DNA from: Orobanche coerulescens
Taxonomy: Eukaryota > Streptophyta > Magnoliopsida > Lamiales > Orobanchaceae
Length of the DNA: 64,000 nt
Reading direction: 5' to 3'
NCBI GenBank assembly: GCA_033398695.1
Contig: CM065806.1
Span: forward strand, 42,743,001-42,807,000
The translations under genes were made by a program, and so were the position numbers. The notes under the pieces were generated by a model. That model was given only the letters and a program-made list of their open reading frames with translations, ran no database searches and was not told where the DNA came from. Of this stretch, positions 33,343 to 45,870 are shown in pieces. How positions within the stretch are numbered: position 1 is the stretch's first letter; every line of letters begins with the position of its first letter.

Positions 33343-34276
33343 CTTCTTGTACACGCATGGTCCATCTTCATTTTGAATAAACCCAAACTCTTTGAAAGTT
33401 TCATCAAAACAAAGATTCCAACTCCGAGCAGCCTGCTTCAATCCATAAATGGATCTTTGAAGCTTGAAAACCATTTTAGAATTTTCTGGATGAACAAAAT
33501 TCTCAAGTTGTGTCATGTACACATCGTCGAGTAAGTTTCCATTTAAGAAACGCCATTTTGGCATCCATTTGTCATATTCATAATCACAGTATGCGGCAAT
33601 GGCAACTAGGATTCTAATTGATTTGAGCATGACTACTGCGAAAAAGTCTCATCATAGTTAACACCATGAACCTTTCTATAACCTTTTGCCACTAGTCTAG
33701 CTTTATAGGCTTGCAGATTATCGTCCATGTCTTTCTTCTTTTTGAAGACCTATTTGCACCCAATGGTTTTAACACACTCAGGTGGATCTACCAAGTTCCA
33801 AACTTGATTGTCACACATGAACCACATCTCTGACTTCATGGCCTCTAGACATACTCTGGTCCTGAAGCAGCTTATGTCTAGGTACTAGGTTCATCATCAA
33901 TGAGCAATGCGTAATCATCCTCTGTTACGAGATACCAATATCTCTCGGGTTCATGTCGCACCCTATCAGATTTGCGAGGGATTTGTGGGCTTTGAACTGA
34001 CTCTTTAACTGATTGTTGAGCATGTTCAGTTTTCATTGGTGAAGTAATGTCTTCTTGTGGTTCTCGACGTTCCTCGAGAATTACTCTTCTCCCACTGTCT
34101 CTTTTGAAAATAAATTTCCTTTCTAAGAAGACAGCATTTCGAGCAACAAACACTTTGTTCTCTGCGGGCTTATAAAAGTAGTATCCTTTAGTTTCCTTAG
34201 GATATCCCACAAATAAACATATTTTAGATCTGGCTACCAGTTTGTAAACACTTGGTGCCTTACGAACACTTTGCAA
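33343..34276 (-). pseudogene. copia-2 reverse transcriptase N-half and integrase C-end
   Basis: Minus strand. 34276-33878 is the integrase C-terminal region (VARSKICLFVGYPKETKGYYFYKP ... VFLERKFI). 33630-33343 is reverse transcriptase with KWRFLNGNLLDDVYMTQLENFV, FKLQRSIYGLKQAARSWN and the region cut by the CACTA insertion at CTT. The remaining half resumes at 28012. Sequence 33640-33870 is a frame-broken reverse transcriptase start. Confidence 0.88.
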
Positions 34277-34359
34277 CCCCAGATCTTTAGAAAAGACAAG
34301 TTTGGTCTCTTACCAGTCTATTTCTCAAATTGTTTCTTTTCAACTACTTTAGATGGAAC

Positions 34360-35171
34360 ATGGTTAAGGGTGAATGCTGTTGTTTCTAAGGCATGGCCCC
34401 AAATTGATAATGGAAGCTCCATTTGACTCATCATGGATCGAACCATATCTAATAAAGTGCCATTCCTCCGCTCGGGCATTCGTTTATGTTGACGTGTTCC
34501 AGGAGGAGTAAGTTGTGAAACAATTCCACCAATCCTAAGATGATCATCAAATTCTTAGCTCAAGTATTCGCCACCTCGATCCGATCGAAGGACTTTAATT
34601 GTTTTGCCAAGTTGATTATGTACTTCACTCTGGAATATTTTGAACATTTCAAAAGATTCATATTTATGCTTCATAAGATAAATATATCCATATTGGGTAA
34701 AATCATTAGTAAATGTGATGAAGTATTGGTATCCGCCTCTGGCATGAGTGCTAAGAGGTCCACATACATCAGTATGTACTAGGCCTAATAGATCACTAGC
34801 CCTTTCTCCATCATCAGTGAAAGGATTTTTCGTCATCTTGCCCAATAAACAAGATTCGCATGTCCCATATGACTCACAATAAAAAAAAGTCTAAAACTCC
34901 ATCATTATGGAGTTTAGAAATGCCTTTATCGTTTATGTGACCAAGTCGACAGTGCCAGAAGTATGTCAGATTAGAATCATTGAGCTTAGGTTTCGTGGTT
35001 GCAATGTTACAGACTTCCAAAGTGTTGGACTCATCTAGATCAATATTGTAAATGCCAGTATTTAACTTTACAGTACTATAAAGCAAGTGATCGAAGAAAA
35101 TACGAATAATCTTATTCTTAATAAGAAAACTGTAACCTTTACTATCTAATGTATAAACTCAAATAATATTC
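34360..35171 (-). pseudogene. copia-2 GAG-pre-integrase and integrase core
   Basis: Minus strand. 35086-34874 is GAG-pre-integrase with FWHCRLGHINDKGISKLHND. 34845-34555 is the integrase core with VHTDVCGPL (first Asp) and RSDRGGEY (second Asp). The Glu-bearing motif (PERRNGTLLDMVRSMM) follows in another frame near 34440. The frame is cut at 35171 by the start of LTR X1, so gag and the zinc knuckle are gone. Confidence 0.88.
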
Positions 35172-36110
35172 TGTAACACATCCAAAACCAAATGGGAATA
35201 TTACACACCGTAGATCCTTCCCACGAGGATCTACCAGGCTAATCATCACAAAACAACCAAGTGTGTGCCCAACCGAGGCATACATTACAATGATATGGAC
35301 TGTTAAGGTCAATTATAAACTACACTGACCGGTGAGGTCGTACAACTGACGTAAACATAAAAACACAACTCTATGCAATGGATACCCATGCAGGGGTAAA
35401 GATACAAAATAGCGGAAAGTGGAATACGACTCTGACGATAACTCAACTCAACTCAACTCCTAACTCTGGATTAGTATCGTAGCTCGTCACTTCCTGTGCC
35501 GATCCTGTGGATGCTCCCCGAACCTACAAGCACCTGGACACAAAACAGACATCCACCTCCCGATTACTCAGGGGTTAGAAAAATTCCACAATTCTGCTAG
35601 TGCAAGTATAATACGATACGAAATGCAACAAGTAAATAGCAAATATGAATTTGCTTCGGAAATCAACTATCAAAATGTTCCCGAGATGTTTTAGAATTTC
35701 GAACTCAAGCAAGAAATATTTGAAAAGGAACTCATTATCTCGGGGATTTTTAAAGTAGAAATTCTTTTGGACCTCGAGTCCTAATTTACAAAACCTTTTC
35801 GAAAACGTTAGAGCCTCAGCCCGATTCTCGTTTCAAAACACATTAGTTAAGATATCATTTTGAGTCTGTGACCCAACTTTAAAACATTATCGAAATAATC
35901 ACTGTTATACAATCACTGTTCGTACACATCATGTACCGAACTCCGGAGGCATTATCGGACCCTACCCGGACCACACGCGTTGTTCGTACACATCATTTAC
36001 CGAACTCCAGAGGCCTCGTCGGATGCTACCCGGAACATACACGTTGTTCGTACAAATCATGTACCAAACTCCAGAGACCTCATCGGACCCTACCTGGAAC
36101 ATACACGTTG
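35172..36110 (-). repeat. LTR X1, 3' portion (gypsy type, truncated)
   Basis: On the plus strand it begins TGTAACACATCC, the terminus of a minus-strand LTR. It has the U5 hairpin GTAGATCCT/AGGATCTAC (35210-35234), a CCCC/GGGG-type hairpin near 35565 and, at about 35915-36110, three tandem copies of a 64-bp unit beginning GTTCGTACA. It is related in order to family X4. It stops where LTR X2' begins. Confidence 0.75.
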
Positions 36111-36679
36111 TGTAACACCCCCGTGATATACGGTGATATTACAGTGCCGTAGATTCTCTTTTGGAGAACCTACCAGGCTAATACACATAAAACTACAACA
36201 AACCGTAATATTCACTTATGTAAAAGAACGAATTGTCTCCAATACGACATATAATACAAAATCAAATAGCACATCGTCCCGTAGGATCACGATTGATACA
36301 ACAGTTCACAGCTGATACAACAGCACCGTCAACAATGACAAACAACACAATGACAATACATGACAGTACCCGTGCGAGTACAAAACCAAAACACAACCAA
36401 GACTTTGAAAAAATGACCACCAACTCAAAATAGTACACGATATCAATGCTGCTCACCGAGCTCGTGTCCACCCTGTGCTGGCTCTCTCACCAAACCTGAA
36501 CCTGAATACACAACAAGTATATCCACCCCGAAGGGATCAGCAAAATGCTGGTGCAAGTGCAACGATTACAGTGTACAACCAATGAATAATCAACAGAAAT
36601 CACAGTGCCATCAAAAATATTCTGGAATACAACACCATGATCATCATCACAAGATAACCTCCCAAGTTGTACTGGCCCT
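36111..36679 (-). repeat. LTR X2', 3' portion, first part
   Basis: It begins TGTAACACCCCCGTGATATA and carries the U5 hairpin GTAGATTCTC/GAGAACCTAC (36149-36173). It matches the plus-strand X2 LTR at 24808-25842. It is split by gypsy C, with GCCCT at 36675-36679 repeated at 45871-45875. Confidence 0.78.
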
Positions 36680-38834
36680 TGTAACACTCCCAAGATATTC
36701 GAGGTATATTACAGCGCCGTGAATCCCTATGTGGGACCCACCAGGCTGAACAAACATCATGCTCATCGACTCACAGGAACAACAGAAATAACACCTCGTC
36801 ATAAAGACACCCAACAAGATAATCCACCCGGTTCAACCGGTCAAACATAACACCATAATCCGACACAAACATAATAAACAACAATACAATCTAGACGAGT
36901 AAAAATTCTTAAGTACTCGAGGTCTTCTATTAGTTTAAAGACCACAAAAGGTAAAAAATAGAAGGCAATAAGACACCACTCGTGCACAATCATCACACAC
37001 GGCCCTCATCCGCATACTGGTCCAGTGCCCGCTCGTCTCGATGAACCTGACCTGAAATTCATAAAACGAATTTCCCCAAAACGGGTACCCAGAGGGGTTA
37101 GCAATTACGCTAGTACAAATAACCAAATGAACAACTTACATCTTGCACAAATAGTAAATGCATGCAATCAAGAAAACATAGTTCCAAAACACTCATTTCC
37201 GGAAATGCCATAATCAAATCACATTTGTAAAATGCACCACAATTAACCGTGAATCCACCCCACCGTGGACCCCTACCGAGAGCCCGTCGGATCTAACCCA
37301 TAGTGGTTAAAAGCAAGCTCGCGGATCCACCCCTCCGTGGACCCCTACCGAGACCCCGTCGGGTCTAACCCATAGTGAGCATACACACACACACACACAC
37401 AATTTTCATGCAATACTACTACGTTAAGATTGTAAGTTCATAAGGGTACTTGCCTCGATTGACAGACGGTGACACGAACGGAAATGAAGGATCAAACACG
37501 ACCGCGAGGAACCGGCGGAAAAGAACCTAACGATTCGAATAACACAATCACAACCACTTCTAAATGATTACGGAAATGGAATACACCCGAAAACCCGCCT
37601 ACGATTCATGTATATTCGTATGAAAATAACAACGAGGGTGGACCACAACCAAACCCTCCCGATTTCGCAAAGCTATGAAAATATACCATGAATCCGTAGG
37701 AAAACTAATGATATCAACAAGATTAATCATATTCATCATGAATCCACCAACAAATCGGAACGAATCGGACGAAATTCCCAAAACCCCCAATTTATCTAAA
37801 AGTAGGGTTCTAAGAGATTTTACCTTGGAGTAGGATGAAATATTCGTGTTGATGTTGTTGTAATATACCAAGAACTCAAGGAAGATGTTGGATGAGATGA
37901 TTGGAGGAAGAAATCGCCAAGAAAATCGCCCGGAATCACCTTAGCCGCGGAGAGGAGGAAGAAATGAGAAAATATGTTCGTCTCGGTCAACTCCCTGGTT
38001 TATATAGCCAGGTAGTGTTAGCGCGCGCTAATCCTCAAGGTTAGCGTGCGCTAACGGGATAAAACTACAGGCCACACATTTAGCGTCCCAGTCCAGTAGC
38101 CAGATTTCTGGCCGTTAGTGTGCGCTACTCGAAACGTAGCGTGCGCTAATAATCTCTCGGTAGTGCGCGCTATCGACCAATAGCTTGCGCTACCTGGACA
38201 TCATCCGAGTCCAGAAGCAACTGTCCAGTACACACCTGATCCAGTTAGCGCGCGCTATCCACCAAACGTAGCGTGCGCTAAAGTGTATCGGTAGCGCGCG
38301 CTATCGACCAATAATCTGCGCTACCTGGGCAACAGATTGAGTCAAGTAGCAAACTGCCCAGTACTGGACACTCACGCTAGTGCACGCTACCTGGAATCTC
38401 AACGTGCGCTAGCCCCCGACATTAGCGTGTGCTAGACTACGTAGCGTACGCTAATCCGCCAGTCCAGAGGCCTGGAAACAGCACTGCCACTCCCAGGGTT
38501 TGCTCCCTAGCGCGCGCTACGAAGCAGCCGTAGCGTGCGCTACTAAGGACCCCCTTAGCGTGCGTTATGCAGCAAACATAGCGTGCGCTAGGTACGAAAT
38601 ATAATCGGTCCAAAACACTGGAATATGAACGAAACATCAAATGGAACATCTCTAAGTGCGTCATAACATAGAATGGATCCACGGCAACCCCGAAACGGCG
38701 GTTCCGCACAACAATGACGAGAATCAGACCAATACATGACTGAAAAGATACGCTGAAAGCTACACGAGGGCCACTACAACCGAGAAATACACCGAAAATA
38801 AAAATACAAGGAAAAGAAAAATGCGGATATTACA
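36680..38834 (-). repeat. 3' LTR of gypsy C
   Basis: Starts TGTAACACTCCC and ends ATATTACA on the plus strand. It has a 12-mer array (about 38018-38593), TATA box (37999-38006), leader frame (37871-37599), intron donor (about 37446-37457) and acceptor (about 37052), tandem copies of a roughly 65-bp block (about 37255-37375), a (CA)n tract (37384-37400) and the U5 hairpin (36719-36741). Confidence 0.93.
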
Positions 38835-38869
38835 TTCTACCCCTCTAAAAATAAGTTTCGTCCCGAAAC

Positions 38870-39986
38870 TTAAGAAACAAACAACTCAGGGTACATAACA
38901 TGCATTCTATCCTCGGTTTCCCAAGTTGCCTCCTCGACACCGTGTCTCGACCACTGCACCATGACCAAGGAGATGGTCTTATGCCTTAGTCGTTTCTCAC
39001 GACGCTCCAAAATCTTCAAGGGACGCTCCTCAAAAGTAATATCCTTGGCAACATCAATCTCACCATAATCGATAACGTGACTAGGATCCGGGACATATTT
39101 CCTCAGCTGGGAAACATGAAAAATGCTATGAACATGACTCAAAGCCGGGGGTAGTGCCAAACGGTATGCCAACTCACCGACTCACTCGAGAATCTCAAAG
39201 GGCCCAATAAATCTCGGACTCAACTTCCCTCTCTTCCCGAAACGAAAAACTCCCTTCGTCGGCGACACCTTTAGAAAAACGTGGTCTCCCACCTCGAATT
39301 CCAAGGGTTGGCGACGGACGTCGGCATACGACTTTTGTCGACTCTGAGCAGTCAACATCCGTTCCCAAATTAATTCTATCTTCTGCCTCATCTCTAAAAC
39401 GACATCCAGCTCGGTCCCGACCAAATCGGACGTCTCATTCCAACAAATTGGTCCCGACCGAATCAGACATCTCATACGGTGCCATCCGAATCGACGCGTG
39501 CCAACTGTTGTTGTACGTGAATTCGATCAATGGCAAATGTTCCTCCCAATCGCTACTCCAATCGAGAGCACAAGCATGCAATATATCTTCGAATGTCTGG
39601 ATAGTGCGTTTTGACTGTCCATCTGACTGGGGATGAAAAGAGGTACTCAAATGCAAACGGGTACCCAACGCCTTCTGCACCGCCTGCCAAAAGTGCGATA
39701 CGAAATGGCCATCACGATCTGAAACAATAGATTTCGGAGTACCGTGAAGCCTCACAATCTGCGCGATAAACACACGAGCCAACTTCTCTGGGCCCCAAGT
39801 GTCCTTGATGCCCAGAAAATGTGCCGACTTAGTCAGACGATCAACAATCACCCATACCATATTCATGCCCGACCTCGATCTCGGCAAACTCGTAACGAAA
39901 TCCATCGATATATCTTCCCATTTCCATTCCGGAATGGGAAGTGATCGCAATAACTTGACGGTCGGCGATGCTCGATTTTGACACAC
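38870..39986 (-). pseudogene. gypsy C integrase core and chromodomain
   Basis: Frames 39986-39435, 39475-39182 and 39172-38870. The core has Asp residues in MDFVTSLP and SDRDGHF, but the catalytic Glu is replaced: GQSKRTIQ instead of GQSERTIQ near 39610. A local deletion and rearrangement after MAPYE removes part of the C-terminal core. A stop after GPFEILE splits off the chromodomain (LERREKRLRHKTISLVMVQW ... ATWETEDRM). The integrase is therefore inactive although the rest of pol looks sound. Confidence 0.9.
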
Positions 39987-40122
39987 GACAAGTCAAACAT
40001 CTCGCTACAAACTGTGTGACATCCTCCTTCATATCATTCCACCAGAAATTCCTTCTCAGGTCCTTGTACATCTTACTCGAACCAGGATGAACGGAATAAG
40101 GTGTAGCATGGGCCTCACGCAA
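39841..40122 (-). pseudogene. gypsy C integrase zinc-finger part
   Basis: The frame 40122-39841 carries the HHCC finger (HATPYSVHPGSSKMYKDLRR ... CLTC), separated by a stop from the pol frame ending at 40132 and by a frameshift from the integrase core. Confidence 0.85.
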
Positions 40123-40131
40123 AATACTCTG

Positions 40132-42405
40132 TTACAAATCTGAGTCATTCGGCACACAAAGCCGACTCTGGAATCTCAAAACACCATCCTCGTGAATTAC
40201 AAACACAGGAGACTTTCCCTTAAAAATGTTCTCTCGGATTTGAGTAATCATCGGATCCTCTAACTGTTTCAGCTTAATTTCATCGATCAAAGACGATGAA
40301 ATCTCTAAAGCACAAAGTTGCCCGACAGCTCCAGGCAACAAAACCTCAACATCTAACTCGATCAAATCCCGCCGAAGCTCAGACTGAGACGTAAGGATCT
40401 CAAGCTTTCGCAACGCAACCGGTTTCTGACTCAAGGCCTCAGCCACGACGTTTGCCTTGCCCGGATGATAAAGGATTTTGAGGTCATAATCCTTAATCAG
40501 CTCTAACCACCTCCTCTGACTCATATTCAACTCCCGCTGAGTAAATATGTAATTCAGACTTTTATGATCGGTAAAAACCTGACATGCAGAGCCGAAAAGG
40601 TAGTGACGCCAAATCTTGAGCGCAAAAACGACTGCCGCTAACTCCAAATCATGAGTAGGGTAGTTTTGCTCATACGGCCTCAGCTGTCTCGACGCATAGG
40701 CAATGGTCTTGCCGTGCTGCATCAGTACGCACCCAAGACCCTGACCCGAAGCATCGCTATAAATGGCAAAACCCTCGTTGCCACACAACAATGCTAAAAC
40801 CGGAGCTGAAGTCAAACGCTTCTTCAGTTCCTCGAAACTCGACTGTCTCTCGTCATTCCAAACGAATTTCTTGGATTTCTGGAGCAACTGTGTAAGTGGC
40901 CGAGCCAGTGTCGAGAAACCCTCGACGAACCTATGGTAGTAGCCAGCCAAACCCAAGAAACTACGGATCTCCTTCACATTTTTGGGCAGTGCCCAATCCA
41001 ACACTGCCTCAATCTTCTGCGGATCCACACGAACCCCTTCGGCTGAAATCACGTGACCTAAAAACAACACTTCCTTCAGCCAGAACTCACATTTCGAGAA
41101 CTTCGCATAGAGTTGCTCGGTCCTCAAAATGTCTAACACTACTCGCAAATGACGGGCATGCTCTTCATCGTCCCTCGAATAAATAAGAATATCGTCAATG
41201 AAAACGACGACACACTTATCCAAATACTCGATAAAGACTTTGTTCATCAACTGCATGAACACCGCCGGAGCATTAGTTAACCCGAAAGGCATAACTACGA
41301 ACTCATAATGTCCGTATCTCGTCTGAAAGGCTATTTCCGGCACATCGGACTCCCTCACCCGGAGCTGATAGTACCCTGATTTCAAATCAATCTTCGAGAA
41401 TACCGAAGCTCCCTGCAACTGGTCGAACAAGTCATCAATTCTAGGCAAAGGATACTTGTTCTTGATGGTCACCTTGTTTAGTTCGCGATAGTCGATACAC
41501 AAACGTAGTGAACCATCCTTCTTCCGTACAAACAGGACCGGTGCGCCCCAAGGCGAGGCGCTCGGTCGAACATACCCCGACTCAAGAAGCTCACTCAACT
41601 GCTTCTTCAACTCGGACATCTCAGAAGGGTCCATGCGATAGGGCGCCTTTGAAATAGGAGTTGCGCCCGGCTCTAACTCTATAGTAAACTCGACCTCACA
41701 ATCCCGTGGCAATCCCGGTAACTCGTCAGGAAACACATCAGGAAACTCACTAACGATTGGAATCGATGAAAGCTCGAATCCACCACTCTCCGCCTTCAAG
41801 GCGTAACACCAATAGCCAGTACACCCCTTTCGCAGGAGTCTCATCACCTTCAAGGCGTTAATAACGAACTTCTGGTTCCCTCTCTTTCGCCCGGCGAAAG
41901 AGTGCTCGGTGCCGTCTTCGGCTAGCATGTTGGTGATCCTCGTGCGGTAGTTCATGATTGCACCATGCCGCTCGAGCCAATCATCCCTAAGAATTAAGTC
42001 CTCACCCTCAATACCCACAACAATAAGATTAGAGGGCCAAGCCCTCTCACAAATAAATTCAGAATAGTCTTGAACCTCCTGATCACCAACGATCCTATCA
42101 CCGCTAGGAAGCTTAACGATGAAGGGCTCACAAGGCGTCAAACAGTCGAGACTCAAACGGCGCACATAATCCAGAGATATGAACGAATGCGTAGCACCAG
42201 AATCGAAAAGCACACTGACAGGATGAGAAAGAATATGAACGGTACCTGTCGCCATGGTAGCCGCTGGGTCATCGGCTCTCCGCATCTCACAGACACGCGG
42301 TTGGGCTGAGCCGACACTGGAAGCTCCCCCCTTAGCGGGCTGACCCCGTCCTCTCCCTCGACTAGCACTCGGCGGAGATTGAGAAGCAAACGATCTTTGA
42401 TTCAC
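40132..42405 (-). CDS. gypsy C pol: protease, reverse transcriptase, RNase H
   Basis: A 757-codon open frame. About residues 60-160 are retropepsin ([32 protein letters not shown]). Residues 270-520 are reverse transcriptase ([67 protein letters not shown]). Residues 540-660 are RNase H ([30 protein letters not shown]). All catalytic Asp residues of reverse transcriptase and RNase H are visible. The start Met is internal: in an active element this is the middle of gag-pol, joined to gag by one frame. It stops at PNDSDL, within the linker to integrase. Confidence 0.92.
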   Translation of the reverse strand: MNQRSFASQSPPSASRGRGRGQPAKGGASSVGSAQPRVCEMRRADDPAATMATGTVHILSHPVSVLFDSGATHSFISLDYVRRLSLDCLTPCEPFIVKLPSGDRIVGDQEVQDYSEFICERAWPSNLIVVGIEGEDLILRDDWLERHGAIMNYRTRITNMLAEDGTEHSFAGRKRGNQKFVINALKVMRLLRKGCTGYWCYALKAESGGFELSSIPIVSEFPDVFPDELPGLPRDCEVEFTIELEPGATPISKAPYRMDPSEMSELKKQLSELLESGYVRPSASPWGAPVLFVRKKDGSLRLCIDYRELNKVTIKNKYPLPRIDDLFDQLQGASVFSKIDLKSGYYQLRVRESDVPEIAFQTRYGHYEFVVMPFGLTNAPAVFMQLMNKVFIEYLDKCVVVFIDDILIYSRDDEEHARHLRVVLDILRTEQLYAKFSKCEFWLKEVLFLGHVISAEGVRVDPQKIEAVLDWALPKNVKEIRSFLGLAGYYHRFVEGFSTLARPLTQLLQKSKKFVWNDERQSSFEELKKRLTSAPVLALLCGNEGFAIYSDASGQGLGCVLMQHGKTIAYASRQLRPYEQNYPTHDLELAAVVFALKIWRHYLFGSACQVFTDHKSLNYIFTQRELNMSQRRWLELIKDYDLKILYHPGKANVVAEALSQKPVALRKLEILTSQSELRRDLIELDVEVLLPGAVGQLCALEISSSLIDEIKLKQLEDPMITQIRENIFKGKSPVFVIHEDGVLRFQSRLCVPNDSDL

Positions 42406-43490
42406 ACTCGGTTATCTAGGCGCTGGAATGGAAGTCCGGGCACCCACGATTTTCTCCCTCTCAAAGACAGAAGCCGCCTTGTGGCGGTACTGCCACACTG
42501 ATTACACGTCAGCAAAGGACTCGGACAATTACGACTGATGTGGCCTGGCTGGCCACAGTTAAAACACTTCACCTCCCGAGAAGGGGCACTGGCAGCCCTG
42601 CGGGGAAACCCAGTAGATCGAGCTGGGCCACCGCCAGCGGAAAAGTTAGCAGACTGGAATTTCTGCTGACCCCCACCTTTATGGCCCGAAAAATTCCCGG
42701 CAGACTTCTGCTTCTTGCCCTCGCGGGCTGCCTCACTCGCCGTCACAGACATATCATAAGCAAGGGACCTACTCTGATAATCCTTAAAGGTAGTATAGAC
42801 GAGCCCCGACATATAGTCCCGAATCGATGATTTCATCCGTCTGAAAAAATGGAAAATTTTGTCACTCTCCTCGACAACTTGGGTCTTCACATAACCCAAC
42901 TCCTTGTTAAAATGGGCAACAACTTGAGATACGGGAATATCCCGTGGTTGAGCATCATAGAAAGCATGTACTCGAGCCTGTCTGACCGGCCACGGGCAAT
43001 ATTCGGTCTCCATCAATTCCTGAAATTCGGCCCACGAAGCAACATGGTCTTTGGGCCCAATGGCCTCCCACCAATCTGTAGCGTCCCCAGTGAGAATGTA
43101 CTGGGCAATAGGGACCTTACGGTCCTCGGGACAGTTGGTAACAGTGAAGACTTTAGATATCTCCTTGATCCACCCCTCCCATCCGATCGGGTCCGAAGCT
43201 CCCGAAAACTGAGGCAGATGCATCTTGATGACATCCTGAAGCCAGCGGTCCGCTCTGCCCCGATTAGCATGGGCCGGATCCGGGTTCTGAACCGCCTGAG
43301 CTATCGCCGCCATTTGGTTCACCATTTGCTGCATAACTGCCGCAATACCAAGGTCGGCGCGCTCCTGAGAAGAAGCATGACTGTGACGGTCACCGGTACT
43401 GCCGGCTCTCGAAGACTGCGACGTGGCCGCCCCAGCGACTGCCCCACGTCCTCGGCCGCGTCCACAACCACGTCCACGACCAGCATCCAT
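42402..43490 (-). CDS. gypsy C gag
   Basis: I choose the start at 43490 ([16 protein letters not shown]) because gag of element B starts the same way; the open frame extends upstream to 43586. It contains the Arg/Gly-rich N-terminus, a Retrotrans_gag core ([60 protein letters not shown]) and a zinc knuckle [14 protein letters not shown]. The second knuckle starts CNQCG but a frameshift near 42490 ends it as nonsense; the natural frame continues as [17 protein letters not shown]. The product packages element RNA. Confidence 0.9.
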   Translation of the reverse strand: MDAGRGRGCGRGRGRGAVAGAATSQSSRAGSTGDRHSHASSQERADLGIAAVMQQMVNQMAAIAQAVQNPDPAHANRGRADRWLQDVIKMHLPQFSGASDPIGWEGWIKEISKVFTVTNCPEDRKVPIAQYILTGDATDWWEAIGPKDHVASWAEFQELMETEYCPWPVRQARVHAFYDAQPRDIPVSQVVAHFNKELGYVKTQVVEESDKIFHFFRRMKSSIRDYMSGLVYTTFKDYQSRSLAYDMSVTASEAAREGKKQKSAGNFSGHKGGGQQKFQSANFSAGGGPARSTGFPRRAASAPSREVKCFNCGQPGHISRNCPSPLLTCNQCGSTATRRLLSLRGRKSWVPGLPFQRLDNRV

Positions 43491-43710
43491 ACTGATATTA
43501 AATAAGTAGTAAAAGCCATTACGATGGTGAGTACAAGAAGAAAAACAATCACAATCGGGAATCAAAGGTGTGATACAAGGAAACAAGGAATAGAGTTAGG
43601 AAAAACTTACGGACACTGGTAGTACTGGAATCATGGCAGCGTGACGATGATGTGCAAAACGAAACACAACAAGACCCAATAAACCGACAAGCCTAGGTAT
43701 CCATAAACCT

Positions 43711-43725
43711 AGAGCTCTGATACCA
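43711..43725 (-). other. Primer-binding site of gypsy C
   Basis: The minus strand reads TGGTATCAGAGCTCT, a strong plant initiator tRNA-Met site, five bases inside the 5' LTR (gap AAAAA). Confidence 0.88.
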
Positions 43726-43730
43726 TTTTT

Positions 43731-45870
43731 TGTAACACCCCCAAGATATTCGAGGTATATTACAGCGCCGTGAATCCTTATATGGGACCCACCAGGCTGA
43801 ACAAACATCATGCTCATCGACTCACAGAAACAACAGAAATAACACCTCGTTATAAAGGCACCCAACAAGATAATCCACCCGGTTCAACCGGTCAAACATA
43901 ACACCATAATCCGACACAAACATAATAAACAATAATACAATCCAGACGAGTAAAAATTCTTAAGTACTCGAGTACTTCTATTAGTTTAAAGACCACAAAA
44001 GGTAAAAATAGAAGGCAATAAGACACCACTGGTGCACAATCATCACGCACGGCCCTCATCCGCATACTGGTCCAGTGCCCGCTCGTCTTGATGAACCAGA
44101 CCTGAAATTCATAAAACAAATTTCCCCAAAACGGGTCCCCAGAGGGGTTAGCAATTACGCTAGTACAAGTAACCAAATGAACAACTTACATCTTGCACAT
44201 ATAGTAAATGCATGCAATCAAGAAAACATAGTTCCAAAACACTCATTTCCGGAAATGCCATAATCAAATCACATTTGTAAAATGCACCACAATTAACCAT
44301 AGATCCACCCCTCCGTGGACCCCTACCGAGACCCCGTCGGATCTAACCCATAGTGGTTAAAAGCAAGCTCGCGGATCCACCCCTCCGTGGACCCCTACCG
44401 AGACCCCGCCGGGTCTAACCCATAGTGAGCATACACACACACACACAATTTTCATGCAATACTACTACGTTAAGATTGTAAGTTCATAAGGGTACTTGCC
44501 TCGATTGACAGACGGTGACACGAACGGAAATGAAGGATCAAACACGACCACGAGGAACCGGCGGAAAAGAACCTAACGATTCGAATAACACAATCACAAC
44601 CACTTCTAAATAATTACGGAAATGGAATACACCCGAAAACCCGCCTACGATTCATGTATATTCGTATGAAAATAACAACGAGGGCGGACCACAACCAAAC
44701 CCTCCCGATTTCGCAAAGCTATGAAAATATACCATGAATCCGTAGGAAAACTAATGATATCAACAAGATTAATCATATTCATCATGAATCCACCAACAAA
44801 TCGGAACGAATCGGACGAAAATCCCAAAACCCCCAATTTATCTAAAAGTAGGGTTCTAAGAGATTTTACCTTGGATTAGGATGAAAGATTCGTGTTGATG
44901 TTGTTATAATATACCAAGAACTCAAGGAAGATGTTGTATGAGATGATTGGAGGAAGAAATCGCCAAGAAAATCGCCCGGAATTGCCTTAGCCGCGGAGAG
45001 GAGGAAGAAATGAGAAAATATGTTCATCTCGGTCAACTCCCTGGTTTATATAGCCAGGGAGTGTTAGCGCGTGCTAATCCTCAAGGTTAGCGTGCGCTAA
45101 CGGGATAAAACTATAGGCCATACAGTTAGCGTCCCAGTCCAGTAGCCAGATTTCTGGCCGTTAGCGTGCGCTACTCGAAACGTAGCGTGCACTAATAATC
45201 TCTCGGTAGCGCGCGCTATCGAACAATAGCGTGCGCTACCTGGACATCAGTCGAGTCCAGAAGCAACTGTACAGTACACACCTGATCCAGTTAGCGCGCG
45301 CTATCCACCAAACGTAGCGTGTATCGGTAGCCCACGCTATCGACCAATAACGTGCGCTACCTGGGCAACAGATTGAGTCCAGTAGCAAACTGCCCAGTAC
45401 TGGACACTCACGCTAGTGCACGCTACCTGGAATCTCAACGTGTGCTAGCCCCCGACATTAGCGTGCGCTAGACTACGTAGCGTACGCTAATCCGCCAGTC
45501 CAGAGGGCTGGAAACAGCACTGCCACTCCCAGGGTTTGCTCCCTAGCGCGCTCTACGAAGCAGCCGTAGCGTGCGCTACTAAGGACCCCCTTAGCGTGCG
45601 CTATGCAGCAAACATAGCGTGCGCTAGGTACGAAATATAATCGGTCCAAAACACTGGAATATGAACGAAACATTAAGCGAAACATCTCAAAACGCGTCAT
45701 AACATAGAATGGATCCACGACAACCCCGAAACGGCGGTTCCGCACAACAATGACGAGAATCAGACCAATACATGACTGAAAAGATATGCTGAAAGCTACA
45801 CAAGGGCCTCTACAACCGAGAAATACACCGAAAATAAAAATACAAGGAAAAGAAAAATGCGGATATTACA
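43731..45870 (-). repeat. 5' LTR of gypsy C
   Basis: It carries the same elements as the 3' LTR: U5 hairpin 43770-43792, leader frame ending at 44645, TATA box 45045-45052 and 12-mer array about 45063-45627. Length is 2140 bp. Differences from the 3' LTR are mainly single bases and short indels. Confidence 0.93.
45063..45627 (-). repeat. 12-mer palindrome array in LTR C (5')
   Basis: TAGCGTGCGCTA and TAGCGCGCGCTA words on the plus strand, with irregular spacing and GTCCAG spacers. It is colinear with the array at 38018-38593 of the partner LTR. Confidence 0.9.

Larger units (their letters stand above)
25843..35171 (-). mobile_element. Ty1/copia element 2, truncated and interrupted
   Basis: Minus-strand order is GAG-pre-integrase (35086), integrase, reverse transcriptase, RNase H, polypurine tract (about 27065-27054) and 3' LTR (27053 to about 25843). 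Gag and the 5' LTR are missing because LTR X1 begins at 35172. A CACTA transposon splits reverse transcriptase. The left LTR edge is uncertain by a few bases, since it runs into the end of LTR X2. Confidence 0.88.
36680..45870 (-). mobile_element. Gypsy element C, full length
   Basis: Target duplication GCCCT (36675-36679 and 45871-45875). Minus-strand order is 5' LTR (45870-43731), primer site (43725-43711), gag, protease, reverse transcriptase, RNase H, integrase, chromodomain, polypurine tract (38846-38835) and 3' LTR (38834-36680), 9191 bp in all. The LTRs are 2140 and 2155 bp and very similar, and a 757-codon pol frame is still open. It is the youngest complete gypsy insertion here, with only a few inactivating changes. 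Confidence 0.96.
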
